NCBI GenBank assembly: GCA_965261585.1
Contig: CBDHDN010000031.1
Span: forward strand, 1 to 57,708
Length of the DNA stretch: 57,708 nt
Direction: 5' to 3'
From: CBDHDN01 sp965261585
Lineage (GTDB): Bacteria; Pseudomonadota; Alphaproteobacteria; UBA6615
Positions within the stretch are counted from its first letter, which is position 1, and the number at the start of each line of letters is the position of its first letter. Of this stretch, positions 1 through 8,797 are shown one piece after another. The position numbers and the translations under genes were made by a program. The notes under the pieces are model-generated. The model made no database searches, was not told the origin of the DNA, and was given only the letters and a program-made list of their open reading frames with translations.

Positions 1-220
1 TTCGACACGCATCTCGGCCTCATTCTCTTTCACGTGGCCTTTCAGACCGGCTTCTGCATGCTGTTCCTGCGCAACTTCATAAAGGCGCTGCCCCATGAGC
101 TGTTCGAGGCAGCGCGGGTCGAGGGCGCCAGTGAGTTCCATATCTTCGCCAGGATCGTCGTGCCGCTGATCCGCCCGGCGCTGGCGGCGTTGGCCGTGCT
201 CATCTTCACCTTCGTCTGGA
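1..220 (+). pseudogene. ABC sugar-transporter permease, fragment truncated by an IS
   Basis: The frame is open from the first base and reads as the cytoplasmic-loop and following membrane segment of a MalG/UgpE-type inner-membrane permease. The EAA loop that contacts the ATPase is visible (EAARVEGAS followed by an I-x-x-P pattern, IVVPLI) and then a hydrophobic helix (ALAALAVLIFTF). The homology stops exactly at base 220, where an IS256-type terminal repeat (GAGCTATTG) begins, so the C-terminus is lost; the N-terminus lies outside the window. No target duplication pairs with this junction, which suggests an IS-associated deletion rather than a simple insertion. The transported substrate cannot be told. 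Confidence 0.8.
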
Positions 221-543
221 GAGCTATTGTCAAAAGTTGTGTATGGGTTTGTCATGCGGCGGCGCGATCCTGGCGTTCTCCATTCACGAATTTGACGCCT
301 CGAATGATCTCGGCGAACTGATCTGATCCATTGAGCCTCCGCCATTTCTTGCTGGCCCCCTGGCAAAGCTTGAAGACCATGGCCATCGCCGTCTTGCGTG
401 ACAGGCAACCCTTGGTCCGATAGGTGCGAAGGCGAACCGTGGCGAAGGTGCTCTCGATGGGGTTCGTCGTCCGCACATGCTTCCAATGCTCGGCGGGGAA
501 GTCGTAGAAGCTCAGCAAGGCGTCCCGGTCCTTGGCCAGGCAG
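221..543 (-). mobile_element. 3' fragment of IS256-type element 1 (IS256-1)
   Basis: These 323 bases match the last part of the complete IS256-1 copy at 38091-39477 in inverted orientation. They cover the terminal repeat and the last 90-100 codons of its transposase. The match ends at about 543, where an ankyrin gene begins. It is a deletion remnant: one end is a true IS terminus (221), the other is a broken internal point. Confidence 0.9.
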
Positions 544-810
544 TCCGCTTCAACAAGTACGGTCGCCACCCCGACGCTGCCACGCTCGGCAGCAATGTGC
601 AGCGCAGTTTGTCGGTCGCCAGTCTTCTGCCAGTTCACGTCGGCACCTGCGCCAATAAGGAGCCGTGCGGCCTCGGCGTCACCCTTGAGCGCCGCCCAAT
701 GGAGCGCCGTACCGACGAACTTGTCCTGGGCTGCCAGGTCTTCACCGGCTCCGATCAACTCTTGCAATCTGGCGACGTCGCCATCCCTGACCGCATCGTG
801 CAACGGTCCG

Positions 811-2262
811 GGGGATGTCCCGGGCTCTGTTGAAAAGCTGAAGTAGGCGTCGTCCGCCTGGAGCCGCTAGGCTCTGGGTGCTGATTCCATCAAGGAGAAC
901 GACGCCATGACCAAGACTACACGCAACGACCGTTCCTCGGAACCATCCTGTCGGCTCTTGCCATCGATGCCGGAGGCCTTCGACGATCTGCGCATGAGCG
1001 TCGATCGCTTCTGCCTTTTGGCGGGCCTCGAGTCTTTGAACGAGATGATGTCGGCGGACGCGGAAGCCTTGTGCGGTTCGCGCCACGCCCGCTCGGGCGA
1101 GCGCAAGGGCCATCGATGGGGCACGACCCGGAGCGAGATCGCCTACCACGGCGGCAAAGTGAAGGTCGAGCGCCCTCGGGTGCGGGACTTCGCGGGTCGG
1201 GAGATGAGCCTGCCGAGTTGGGAGCTGCTGTCGGAACCCGAACTCTTGCAAGCCTGGGCGATGAATCTGATGGTGATCAACGTCTCGACCCGCAAGTATG
1301 CCCGCGCGGTGCGCCCGCCGGACGATGCGGGCGGCGATCTGCCGGCGGCATCGGGTGACGCAACCTCGAAGTCGGCGGTCTCGCGCCGTTTCGTGGCGTT
1401 GACGCGAAGCAAGCTGAAGGCCTGGCTGGCGAGCCCGCTCGACGATCTCGATCTCGTGGTGCTCCAGATCGACGGGCTCCATGTCGGCGATCACCTGATG
1501 GTGGCGGCGATCGGCATCGACACCGGCGGCGCGAAGCACGTGCTGGGCCTGGCCGAGGGCGCGACGGAGAACGCGGCCACGGTGCAAGCCATGCTCGACA
1601 ACCTGATCGAGCGCGGTCTCGATCCCGAACGGCCTCGGCTCTACATCGTCGACGGCGCCAAGGCGCTCTCGAAGGCGATCCGGCGGGACCTTCGGGCGGG
1701 CGGCGGCCCTCCAGCGCTGCCAGGTGCACAAGGGGCGCAACATCACGGACCGGCTGGACGAGAGCCTCCATGCCGGCGTCAGGAAGGTCTTGCGGCAGGC
1801 CTGGCAGCAGGACGACGCGGCCAAGGCCGAACGGCTCTTGCGCAACCTCGCCCGCCGTCTGGAGCATGACGCACCCGGCGTCTCGGGCTCGATCCTGGAG
1901 GGCCTGGACGAGATCCTGACGGTGATCCGGCTCGGCCTCCCGCCGCAACTTCGACGCTCGCTGGCTTGCACCAACGCCATCGAGAACGCGATCGGCACCG
2001 TCCGGACGGTGCAGCGGAACGTCAAGCGCTGGCGCAACGCCGAGATGGCGCTGCGTTGGACCGCCGCCGGCCTCTTGGAGGCGCAAAAGACCTTCCGCCG
2101 CCTCAAGGCCTACCGCCAGCTCCCCATCCTCGACGCCGCCCTGCGGGAGGCGGTGAGAAAGGCCGGAGCAAAGTCCGTCATTGAAGACATCGAGGTGGCC
2201 GCGTAGCCTCTCGATCAGAAGATGCCTATCTCGCACTTTTCAACATTGGGTGGGACATCGCC
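811..2262 (+). mobile_element. IS256-type element 2 (IS256-2), copy A, with 8-bp target duplication
   Basis: The element is 1452 bp. Its ends are related inverted repeats (GGGGATGTCCC...GTTGAAAAG and GGCGATGTCCC...GTTGAAAAG). It is flanked by direct repeats ACGGTCCG at 803-810 and 2263-2270, a size normal for the IS256 family. It differs from copies B and C by one extra G that breaks the transposase. Confidence 0.95.
907..2206 (+). pseudogene. IS256-family (Mutator-type) transposase, frameshifted
   Basis: The product would be the 432-aa DDE transposase encoded intact by copies B and C. At about 1683-1687 this copy has GGG where the others have GG (cggcGGGacc versus cggcGGacc). The reading frame shifts after roughly 260 residues, and the rest appears as a separate open frame (1724-2206). 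The start follows AGGAGAACGACGCC. Because the DDE core is split, this copy cannot make a normal transposase, though it could be moved in trans by copies B or C. Confidence 0.92.
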
Positions 2263-2408
2263 ACGGTCCGGCCGCCGCCGATGACGCACCAAGCAGCACA
2301 GCGATAGCGGCTGCGAGTGCGATACGTGACTTGGGCATATCTTCCTCCCACTATGTGATAGTTTGGTGCGCTCGTATCCATCCGCGCGAGCAACGTCGGA
2401 GGCATCAG

Positions 2409-2510
2409 TTACGGCAGTCTTGTCGTAGTAAGCCTTGCCTGGAAGTCCTGCCCCAACACCGGCATCGCCAGCCCGACGACCAGCGCGGCCACGACAATCA
2501 GTCGCTTCAT
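2409..2510 (-). pseudogene. Short signal-peptide ORF, probable remnant of a secreted repeat protein
   Basis: A 33-codon frame starts at 2510 after GGGAGGCACGC. It begins with a clear signal peptide (MKRLIVVAALVVGLAMPVLG|QDFQ), then runs into unrelated codons and stops. The start QDFQ after a signal peptide is common in Sel1/TPR-type secreted proteins, and another frame continues with GKAYYDK. I therefore read it as the 5' end of a decayed gene. It lies just upstream of the ankyrin gene on the same strand. It could also be a genuine small exported peptide. Confidence 0.35.
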
Positions 2511-2611
2511 GCGTGCCTCCCTGGGGCAGAAGTGTAGCAGAGGCAGTCGAGATGCGGGATCGGCCGGAAATTGGCACCCGAATTGGCACCGAACAGGGCC
2601 GGAAAGAGCAG

Positions 2612-2636
2612 GATGAGGCCGTATGACGGCCTCATC
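2612..2636. terminator. Hairpin, 10-bp stem, possible terminator
   Basis: Bases 2612-2621 and 2627-2636 form a perfect stem (GATGAGGCCG / CGGCCTCATC) with a 5-nt loop. No T run follows, so it could also be an RNA processing or protein site. Confidence 0.4.
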
Positions 2637-2645
2637 TGAGACGCG

Positions 2646-2669
2646 AAAGGCCCGGAAAACCGGGTCTTT
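2646..2669. terminator. Bidirectional terminator-like hairpin
   Basis: AAAGGCCCGG and CCGGGTCTTT pair across an AAAA loop with one G-U pair. A's precede and T's follow, as in a bidirectional Rho-independent terminator. It separates the ankyrin side from the TauE fragment. Confidence 0.5.
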
Positions 2670-2689
2670 CAGGATGGAACCGTATAAAG

Positions 2690-2992
2690 TCGGAAGGGTT
2701 TTACCGCTTGCCGATCCCGGTCGCCGCGGCCACGTCGGTCCTGACCGTGATCGTCGTCGTCGCCGCCGCTTCGTTCGCGCAGATCTCGGCGTTGATCGCC
2801 GCCGGCGGCGTCAACGCCGTACCGTGGCACCTGGTGGCCTATACGATCCCGGGCGTCATCATCGGCGGTCAGATCGGCCCGCGTCTGCAGGGCAAAGTCT
2901 CCCACGACACCATGGAGCGGGCCATCGCGATCCTGTTCTTCGTCATCGGGATCGCCATGTTCGTCCTGGTCTTCCGCGAGCTGCGGGGGTAG
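2690..2992 (+). pseudogene. TauE/SafE-family sulfite/anion exporter, C-terminal fragment
   Basis: The readable part (from a TTG at 2708) has the second-half signature of TauE/SafE transporters: PIPVAAATSVLTV, then membrane helices, PGVIIGGQIGPRLQGK, and a final helix ending FRELRG. The family is about 250-300 residues and roughly the first 150 are missing. Family homology begins near 2690 without a visible IS end at the break, so the gene was cut by a deletion or rearrangement. These proteins move sulfite, sulfonates or related anions across the inner membrane; the substrate here is unknown. Confidence 0.75.
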
Positions 2993-4384
2993 CGGTCCGA
3001 TCGTGACGCTTGGTTCCCGCGTCGGGTGAGCCAGCCCAGCGAACCTCTCGGCTACTTCTGACTGACACACTCGGTCGAGAACACGCAGGCGTGAGCACCG
3101 CGGGTATGAAAAATCCGGACCGGTTGCTAATGATATGGACTTGGAACGGCTCTTCGGGCGTACGCTGGCTAGTACATCGATTCCATGAAACGGATCATTT
3201 TGTGTGGGGTTCCTGACCACCTACCAGATTTGGTAGGGTGAAGGCGTGTATGGGCAGGGAGACATGTCATGGCGGCGCCTCGGCGGTCTGTTGATTTGCG
3301 GATGACGGAAGAAGAGGTTGAGCAGCTTGGGGCGATCGCCCGGTCGCGCACGGAAGCGGCATGCCGGGTGACGCGGGCGCGCATGCTGCTGCGCTATCGC
3401 GATGATGCGTCGTACTTCGCGGTTGGCCGGGCGCTGGGCGTTCACCATCAGACGGTGCAGCGCTGCGTCGAGCGAGCGCTGCGCCATGGCTTGATGGCGG
3501 CCTTGGCGGACAGTCCGCGGCCCGGACGCGAGCCGCGGATCACCGAGGCGGCGCGCGCCTGGCTGGTCGATCTGGCCTGCCGCAAGGCGAAGGACTTGGG
3601 CTATCCGCATGAGCTGTGGACGACGCGGCTGCTGGCGCGGCATGCGCGCTCCCACGGCCCGGCGGCAGGCCATGGGTGTCTTGCCAAACTGGCCCAGGGC
3701 ACTGTGTGCAAGCTGCTCGACCAGCACGCGGTGAAGCCGCACAAGGTGCGCTACTACCTGGAGCGCCGCGACCCCGAGTTCGAGCAGAAGATGGCCGAGG
3801 TGTTGTGTGTCTACCGCGAGGTCGAAATGCTCAAGCGAGCCGCCGCGGCGAACCCGCAGGCGCCGATCGAGGCGGTGGCGATCATCTCCTACGACGAGAA
3901 GCCGGGCATGCAGGCGATCGGGACGACGGCGCCCGACCTGCCGCCGGCGCCCGGTCGCCATGCCGGCTTCGGGCGCGATCACGAATATGTCCGCCACGGT
4001 ACGATCAGCCTGCTCGCCGGCATCGATCTGCTGACCGGCAAGGTTCACACCAGCGTCGAGGATCGCCATCGCTCGCGCGAGTTCGTCGCGTTTCTCAAAC
4101 GCCTCGACGCGGCCTATCCGCCGAGCACCGCGATCACGCTGATCCTCGACAATCACTCCGCGCATATCTCCAAGGAAACCCGAGGCTGGCTCGCCGACCA
4201 GCGAGAGGGCCGCTTCAGTTTCGTCTTCACTCCCAAGCACGGCTCCTGGCTCAACCTCACCGAGGGCTTCTTCTCCAAGCTCGCTCGCTCGGTGCTCCGG
4301 CACATCCGCGTCGCCTCCAAGCAGGAACTCAAGGACCGCATCATCGCCGCCATCGACGACATCAACCGACATCCCGTCGTCCAC

Positions 4385-5835
4385 GGCGATGTCCCACCCA
4401 ATGTTGAAAAGTGCGAGATAGGCATCTTCTGATCGAGAGGCTACGCGGCCACCTCGATGTCTTCAATGACGGACTTTGCTCCGGCCTTTCTCACCGCCTC
4501 CCGCAGGGCGGCGTCGAGGATGGGGAGCTGGCGGTAGGCCTTGAGGCGGCGGAAGGTCTTTTGCGCCTCCAAGAGGCCGGCGGCGGTCCAACGCAGCGCC
4601 ATCTCGGCGTTGCGCCAGCGCTTGACGTTCCGCTGCACCGTCCGGACGGTGCCGATCGCGTTCTCGATGGCGTTGGTGCAAGCCAGCGAGCGTCGAAGTT
4701 GCGGCGGGAGGCCGAGCCGGATCACCGTCAGGATCTCGTCCAGGCCCTCCAGGATCGAGCCCGAGACGCCGGGTGCGTCATGCTCCAGACGGCGGGCGAG
4801 GTTGCGCAAGAGCCGTTCGGCCTTGGCCGCGTCGTCCTGCTGCCAGGCCTGCCGCAAGACCTTCCTGACGCCGGCATGGAGGCTCTCGTCCAGCCGGTCC
4901 GTGATGTTGCGCCCCTTGTGCACCTGGCAGCGCTGGAGGGCCGCCGCCCGCCCGAAGGTCCGCCGGATCGCCTTCGAGAGCGCCTTGGCGCCGTCGACGA
5001 TGTAGAGCCGAGGCCGTTCGGGATCGAGACCGCGCTCGATCAGGTTGTCGAGCATGGCTTGCACCGTGGCCGCGTTCTCCGTCGCGCCCTCGGCCAGGCC
5101 CAGCACGTGCTTCGCGCCGCCGGTGTCGATGCCGATCGCCGCCACCATCAGGTGATCGCCGACATGGAGCCCGTCGATCTGGAGCACCACGAGATCGAGA
5201 TCGTCGAGCGGGCTCGCCAGCCAGGCCTTCAGCTTGCTTCGCGTCAACGCCACGAAACGGCGCGAGACCGCCGACTTCGAGGTTGCGTCACCCGATGCCG
5301 CCGGCAGATCGCCGCCCGCATCGTCCGGCGGGCGCACCGCGCGGGCATACTTGCGGGTCGAGACGTTGATCACCATCAGATTCATCGCCCAGGCTTGCAA
5401 GAGTTCGGGTTCCGACAGCAGCTCCCAACTCGGCAGGCTCATCTCCCGACCCGCGAAGTCCCGCACCCGAGGGCGCTCGACCTTCACTTTGCCGCCGTGG
5501 TAGGCGATCTCGCTCCGGGTCGTGCCCCATCGATGGCCCTTGCGCTCGCCCGAGCGGGCGTGGCGCGAACCGCACAAGGCTTCCGCGTCCGCCGACATCA
5601 TCTCGTTCAAAGACTCGAGGCCCGCCAAAAGGCAGAAGCGATCGACGCTCATGCGCAGATCGTCGAAGGCCTCCGGCATCGATGGCAAGAGCCGACAGGA
5701 TGGTTCCGAGGAACGGTCGTTGCGTGTAGTCTTGGTCATGGCGTCGTTCTCCTTGATGGAATCAGCACCCAGAGCCTAGCGGCTCCAGGCGGACGACGCC
5801 TACTTCAGCTTTTCAACAGAGCCCGGGACATCCCC
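4385..5835 (-). mobile_element. IS256-2 copy B
   Basis: 1451 bp with the same terminal repeats as copies A and C; left member of the composite transposon, with no duplicate of its own around it. Confidence 0.95.
4441..5739 (-). CDS. IS256-family (Mutator-type) transposase, intact, copy B
   Basis: A 432-residue DDE transposase that starts at 5739 after AAGGAGAACGACGCC. The first part contains the DNA-binding region and GTTRSEIAYHGGKVKVERPR. The core holds VLQIDGLHVGDHLM and IVDGAKALSKAIRR, followed by a C-terminal CTNAIENAIGTVRTVQRNVKRW segment split by this report's length limit into CTNAIENAIGTVR and TVQRNVKRW. IS256-family enzymes move the element through excised circles. It is identical to copy C, so it is probably a recent and functional copy. 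A long open frame on the opposite strand is only a shadow of this gene. Confidence 0.95.
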   Translation of the reverse strand: MTKTTRNDRSSEPSCRLLPSMPEAFDDLRMSVDRFCLLAGLESLNEMMSADAEALCGSRHARSGERKGHRWGTTRSEIAYHGGKVKVERPRVRDFAGREMSLPSWELLSEPELLQAWAMNLMVINVSTRKYARAVRPPDDAGGDLPAASGDATSKSAVSRRFVALTRSKLKAWLASPLDDLDLVVLQIDGLHVGDHLMVAAIGIDTGGAKHVLGLAEGATENAATVQAMLDNLIERGLDPERPRLYIVDGAKALSKAIRRTFGRAAALQRCQVHKGRNITDRLDESLHAGVRKVLRQAWQQDDAAKAERLLRNLARRLEHDAPGVSGSILEGLDEILTVIRLGLPPQLRRSLACTNAIENAIGTVRTVQRNVKRWRNAEMALRWTAAGLLEAQKTFRRLKAYRQLPILDAALREAVRKAGAKSVIEDIEVAA

Positions 5836-7216
5836 CCCGTTGGTCGAGCGCCGACATTGTCTCGACGTGACGGAGCGGGTGGACCGAGACGGCAAGGTCG
5901 TGCAGGCCTTGGACGAGGGGCAAGTGCGGGAACTCGCCCGCGCTCTGCGCGCCGGCGGCGAGATCGAGGCGGTGGCCGTGAACTTTCTGTTCTCCTTCTT
6001 CAACCCCGCGCACGAGCAGCGGACGCGGCAAATCCTGGACGAGGAACTGCCGGGCGTCCCGGTTTCGATCTCCTACGACGTGTTGCCACGCTGGAAGGAG
6101 TATGAACGCGCCTCGACGACGATCGCCGACGCGTATCTGCGGCCGAGTGTCGGCCGCTACCTGGAGCGCATGAGCGAGCGCCTGGCGACCGCCGGACTCG
6201 CCGACAAAGTGGTTGTGATCAAATCGAACGGCGGCGAGATGACGCTCGACGGCGCGGCGGTGGCGCCGATCCACATGGCGGTTTCGGGCCCGAGCGGCGG
6301 CGTAATCGGCGCCAAGCACCTAGCCCAACTGGCGTCGCTGAAGAACCTGGTCACAATCGACATGGGCGGCACCTCGACCGATTGCTCGACGGTGATCGAC
6401 GGCGCCGAGAATTTCACCACGAGTTTCGAGGTCGAATGGGGCCTGCCGATTCAGATACCGATGATCGACATCCGCACGATCGGCGCCGGTGGCGGTTCGA
6501 TCGCCTGGATCGACAAGGGCGGCATGCTGCGGGTTGGTCCACAAAGTGCCGGGGCCGATCCGGGTCCGGCGTGCTACGGCAAGGGCGGTACCGCAACGAC
6601 GGTGACCGATGCCAATGTCGTCCTCGGTCGGATCAATCCCGAGAGCTTCCTCGGCGGCGCCATGTCCCTCGATGTCGGCGCGGCACGGACCGCGGTCGGT
6701 GCTCTCGGCAAAGAGATTGGTCAGGAGCTGGAAGAGACCGCACTGTCGATCATCCGCATCGCCAACACCAACATGGTCGGCGCGTTGCGGGCCGTGCTGA
6801 TCGAGCGTGGGCTGGATCCCCGTGACTTCACGCTGCTCGCCTTCGGCGGTGCCGGTCCGCTGCATTGCGGCGACTTGATGCACGAGGCGGGCATCAGCAG
6901 CGGCCTGATCCCCAACCATCCGGGCCAGTTCTCGGCGTATGGCTTCATCATGACCGACGCCCGCGTCGACCGGCATCGAACCGTCCAGCTGACCTCGCGA
7001 AACTTCGACCACGGGCGCGCCAACACCGCCTTGCGCGAACTCGTCGCCAGCGGTGTCGATGAGCTGACGGCGCAAGGCTACACCGTCGATATTCAGGTCT
7101 CCCGGGCCATGGAAATGCGCTATCTGGGGCAGAACTACGAGCTTGAACTGCCTTTGGACTTGACCGAGTTCGACGAAGCGACAACGGCACGTTTATGGGA
7201 CTCGTTTCATGAGCTG
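5836..7216 (+). pseudogene. N-methylhydantoinase/5-oxoprolinase subunit A (HyuA), internal fragment
   Basis: About 460 codons with neither a native start nor a native stop, cut at both ends by IS256-2 termini. Family landmarks are AVAVNFLFSFFNPAHE, ISYDVLPRWKEYERASTTI, KSNGGEMT, the ATP-binding-like VTIDMGGTSTDCSTV, TIGAGGGSIAW, QSAGADPGPACYGKGG, and LLAFGGAGPLH. Complete HyuA is around 700 residues, so roughly the first 110 and last 120 are gone. The family performs ATP-dependent opening of hydantoin or 5-oxoproline rings, usually together with HyuB, which is not in this window. It is now only passenger DNA of a composite transposon. Confidence 0.9.
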
Positions 7217-8667
7217 GGCGATGTCCCACCCAATGTTGAAAAGTGCGAGATAGGCATCTTCTGATCGAGAGGCTACGCGGCCACCTCGATGTCTTCAATG
7301 ACGGACTTTGCTCCGGCCTTTCTCACCGCCTCCCGCAGGGCGGCGTCGAGGATGGGGAGCTGGCGGTAGGCCTTGAGGCGGCGGAAGGTCTTTTGCGCCT
7401 CCAAGAGGCCGGCGGCGGTCCAACGCAGCGCCATCTCGGCGTTGCGCCAGCGCTTGACGTTCCGCTGCACCGTCCGGACGGTGCCGATCGCGTTCTCGAT
7501 GGCGTTGGTGCAAGCCAGCGAGCGTCGAAGTTGCGGCGGGAGGCCGAGCCGGATCACCGTCAGGATCTCGTCCAGGCCCTCCAGGATCGAGCCCGAGACG
7601 CCGGGTGCGTCATGCTCCAGACGGCGGGCGAGGTTGCGCAAGAGCCGTTCGGCCTTGGCCGCGTCGTCCTGCTGCCAGGCCTGCCGCAAGACCTTCCTGA
7701 CGCCGGCATGGAGGCTCTCGTCCAGCCGGTCCGTGATGTTGCGCCCCTTGTGCACCTGGCAGCGCTGGAGGGCCGCCGCCCGCCCGAAGGTCCGCCGGAT
7801 CGCCTTCGAGAGCGCCTTGGCGCCGTCGACGATGTAGAGCCGAGGCCGTTCGGGATCGAGACCGCGCTCGATCAGGTTGTCGAGCATGGCTTGCACCGTG
7901 GCCGCGTTCTCCGTCGCGCCCTCGGCCAGGCCCAGCACGTGCTTCGCGCCGCCGGTGTCGATGCCGATCGCCGCCACCATCAGGTGATCGCCGACATGGA
8001 GCCCGTCGATCTGGAGCACCACGAGATCGAGATCGTCGAGCGGGCTCGCCAGCCAGGCCTTCAGCTTGCTTCGCGTCAACGCCACGAAACGGCGCGAGAC
8101 CGCCGACTTCGAGGTTGCGTCACCCGATGCCGCCGGCAGATCGCCGCCCGCATCGTCCGGCGGGCGCACCGCGCGGGCATACTTGCGGGTCGAGACGTTG
8201 ATCACCATCAGATTCATCGCCCAGGCTTGCAAGAGTTCGGGTTCCGACAGCAGCTCCCAACTCGGCAGGCTCATCTCCCGACCCGCGAAGTCCCGCACCC
8301 GAGGGCGCTCGACCTTCACTTTGCCGCCGTGGTAGGCGATCTCGCTCCGGGTCGTGCCCCATCGATGGCCCTTGCGCTCGCCCGAGCGGGCGTGGCGCGA
8401 ACCGCACAAGGCTTCCGCGTCCGCCGACATCATCTCGTTCAAAGACTCGAGGCCCGCCAAAAGGCAGAAGCGATCGACGCTCATGCGCAGATCGTCGAAG
8501 GCCTCCGGCATCGATGGCAAGAGCCGACAGGATGGTTCCGAGGAACGGTCGTTGCGTGTAGTCTTGGTCATGGCGTCGTTCTCCTTGATGGAATCAGCAC
8601 CCAGAGCCTAGCGGCTCCAGGCGGACGACGCCTACTTCAGCTTTTCAACAGAGCCCGGGACATCCCC
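7217..8667 (-). mobile_element. IS256-2 copy C
   Basis: 1451 bp, same orientation as copy B and no difference seen between them; right member of the composite transposon, followed directly by the 9-bp duplicate GTCGTCCAC. Confidence 0.95.
7273..8571 (-). CDS. IS256-family (Mutator-type) transposase, intact, copy C
   Basis: Same 432-residue product as copy B. The two intact copies plus the frameshifted copy A show recent amplification of this IS. The start at 8571 is preceded by AAGGAGAACGACGCC. Either B or C could supply the enzyme for the whole composite unit. Confidence 0.95.
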   Translation of the reverse strand: MTKTTRNDRSSEPSCRLLPSMPEAFDDLRMSVDRFCLLAGLESLNEMMSADAEALCGSRHARSGERKGHRWGTTRSEIAYHGGKVKVERPRVRDFAGREMSLPSWELLSEPELLQAWAMNLMVINVSTRKYARAVRPPDDAGGDLPAASGDATSKSAVSRRFVALTRSKLKAWLASPLDDLDLVVLQIDGLHVGDHLMVAAIGIDTGGAKHVLGLAEGATENAATVQAMLDNLIERGLDPERPRLYIVDGAKALSKAIRRTFGRAAALQRCQVHKGRNITDRLDESLHAGVRKVLRQAWQQDDAAKAERLLRNLARRLEHDAPGVSGSILEGLDEILTVIRLGLPPQLRRSLACTNAIENAIGTVRTVQRNVKRWRNAEMALRWTAAGLLEAQKTFRRLKAYRQLPILDAALREAVRKAGAKSVIEDIEVAA

Positions 8668-8797
8668 GTCGTCCACACCTGGTCCTACAAACTAAACGAG
8701 GCCGCCTGATATGATTCGATCCTCGGAAACACTGAACTAGTGACCTGATGGCCGCTGGTGGTTATCTTGACCAAAGTCGTGACGATGAGGTTCGCAG

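Larger units (their letters stand above)
544..2338 (-). pseudogene. Secreted ankyrin-repeat protein gene, split by IS256-2 copy A and truncated by IS256-1
   Basis: Read on the minus strand, the gene starts at 2338 behind a strong Shine-Dalgarno (GGGAGGAAG). It begins with a Sec signal peptide (MPKSRIALAAAIAVLLGASS, then AAAG). IS256-2 copy A interrupts it after about 25 codons. Removing 811-2262 and one copy of the 8-bp duplication (ACGGTCCG, 803-810 and 2263-2270) rejoins the frame precisely into ankyrin repeats (LHDAVRDGDVARLQELIGAG, TALHWAALKGD, TALHIAAERGS). At 543 the gene runs into the transposase tail of the IS256-1 remnant in the same frame. An open chimera of ankyrin plus transposase C-terminus therefore exists (stop at 252). 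The original protein was probably periplasmic; its partner is unknown. Confidence 0.85.
4385..8667. mobile_element. Composite transposon: two IS256-2 copies flanking a hyuA fragment
   Basis: IS256-2 copy B (4385-5835) and copy C (7217-8667) are in the same orientation. The outer flanks carry the same 9-bp direct repeat, GTCGTCCAC (4376-4384 and 8668-8676). The inner flanks (CCCGTTGGTC right of B, TTCATGAGCTG left of C) do not match each other or the outer repeat. This is the pattern left when two IS copies and the DNA between them transpose as one unit. The target was the 3' end of the IS630-A transposase. Confidence 0.85.
3269..8709 (+). pseudogene. IS630-family transposase, split by composite transposon insertion
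   Basis: Codons run from 3269 to 4384 and resume at 8677-8709 (TWSYKLNEAA, stop). The protein has an N-terminal helix-turn-helix region (VGRALGVHHQTVQRCVERAL) and a DDE domain with ISYDEKPG, LILDNHSAH and WLNLTEGFFSKL. Copy 2 encodes the same C-terminus uninterrupted. The insertion lies about 13 codons from the end, after the DDE domain. The fused frame that continues into IS256-2 (ending GDVPPNVEKCEIGIF) might still be made but would have an altered tail. Confidence 0.9.
3169..8740 (+). mobile_element. IS630-type element A (IS630-A), copy 1, disrupted by a composite transposon
   Basis: Left end CTAGTACATCGATTCC (3169) and right end ...CTGAACTAG (8740) match copy 2 at 52265-53524. Insertion is at CTAG, with TA duplicated as is usual for IS630. 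Without the 4.28-kb composite transposon (4385-8667) and one 9-bp duplicate the element is 1280 bp. Confidence 0.92.

Noticed and set aside
2571..2592. Direct repeat AATTGGCACC as an integrase attachment site
   Set aside because: Only two short copies, no integrase or tRNA nearby; too weak to call.
4411..6105. 564-codon open frame on the plus strand (and similar long frames at 7243-8709 and 742-2106)
   Set aside because: They are exact antisense shadows of the IS256-2 transposase, with Arg/His-rich composition typical of reversed high-GC genes.
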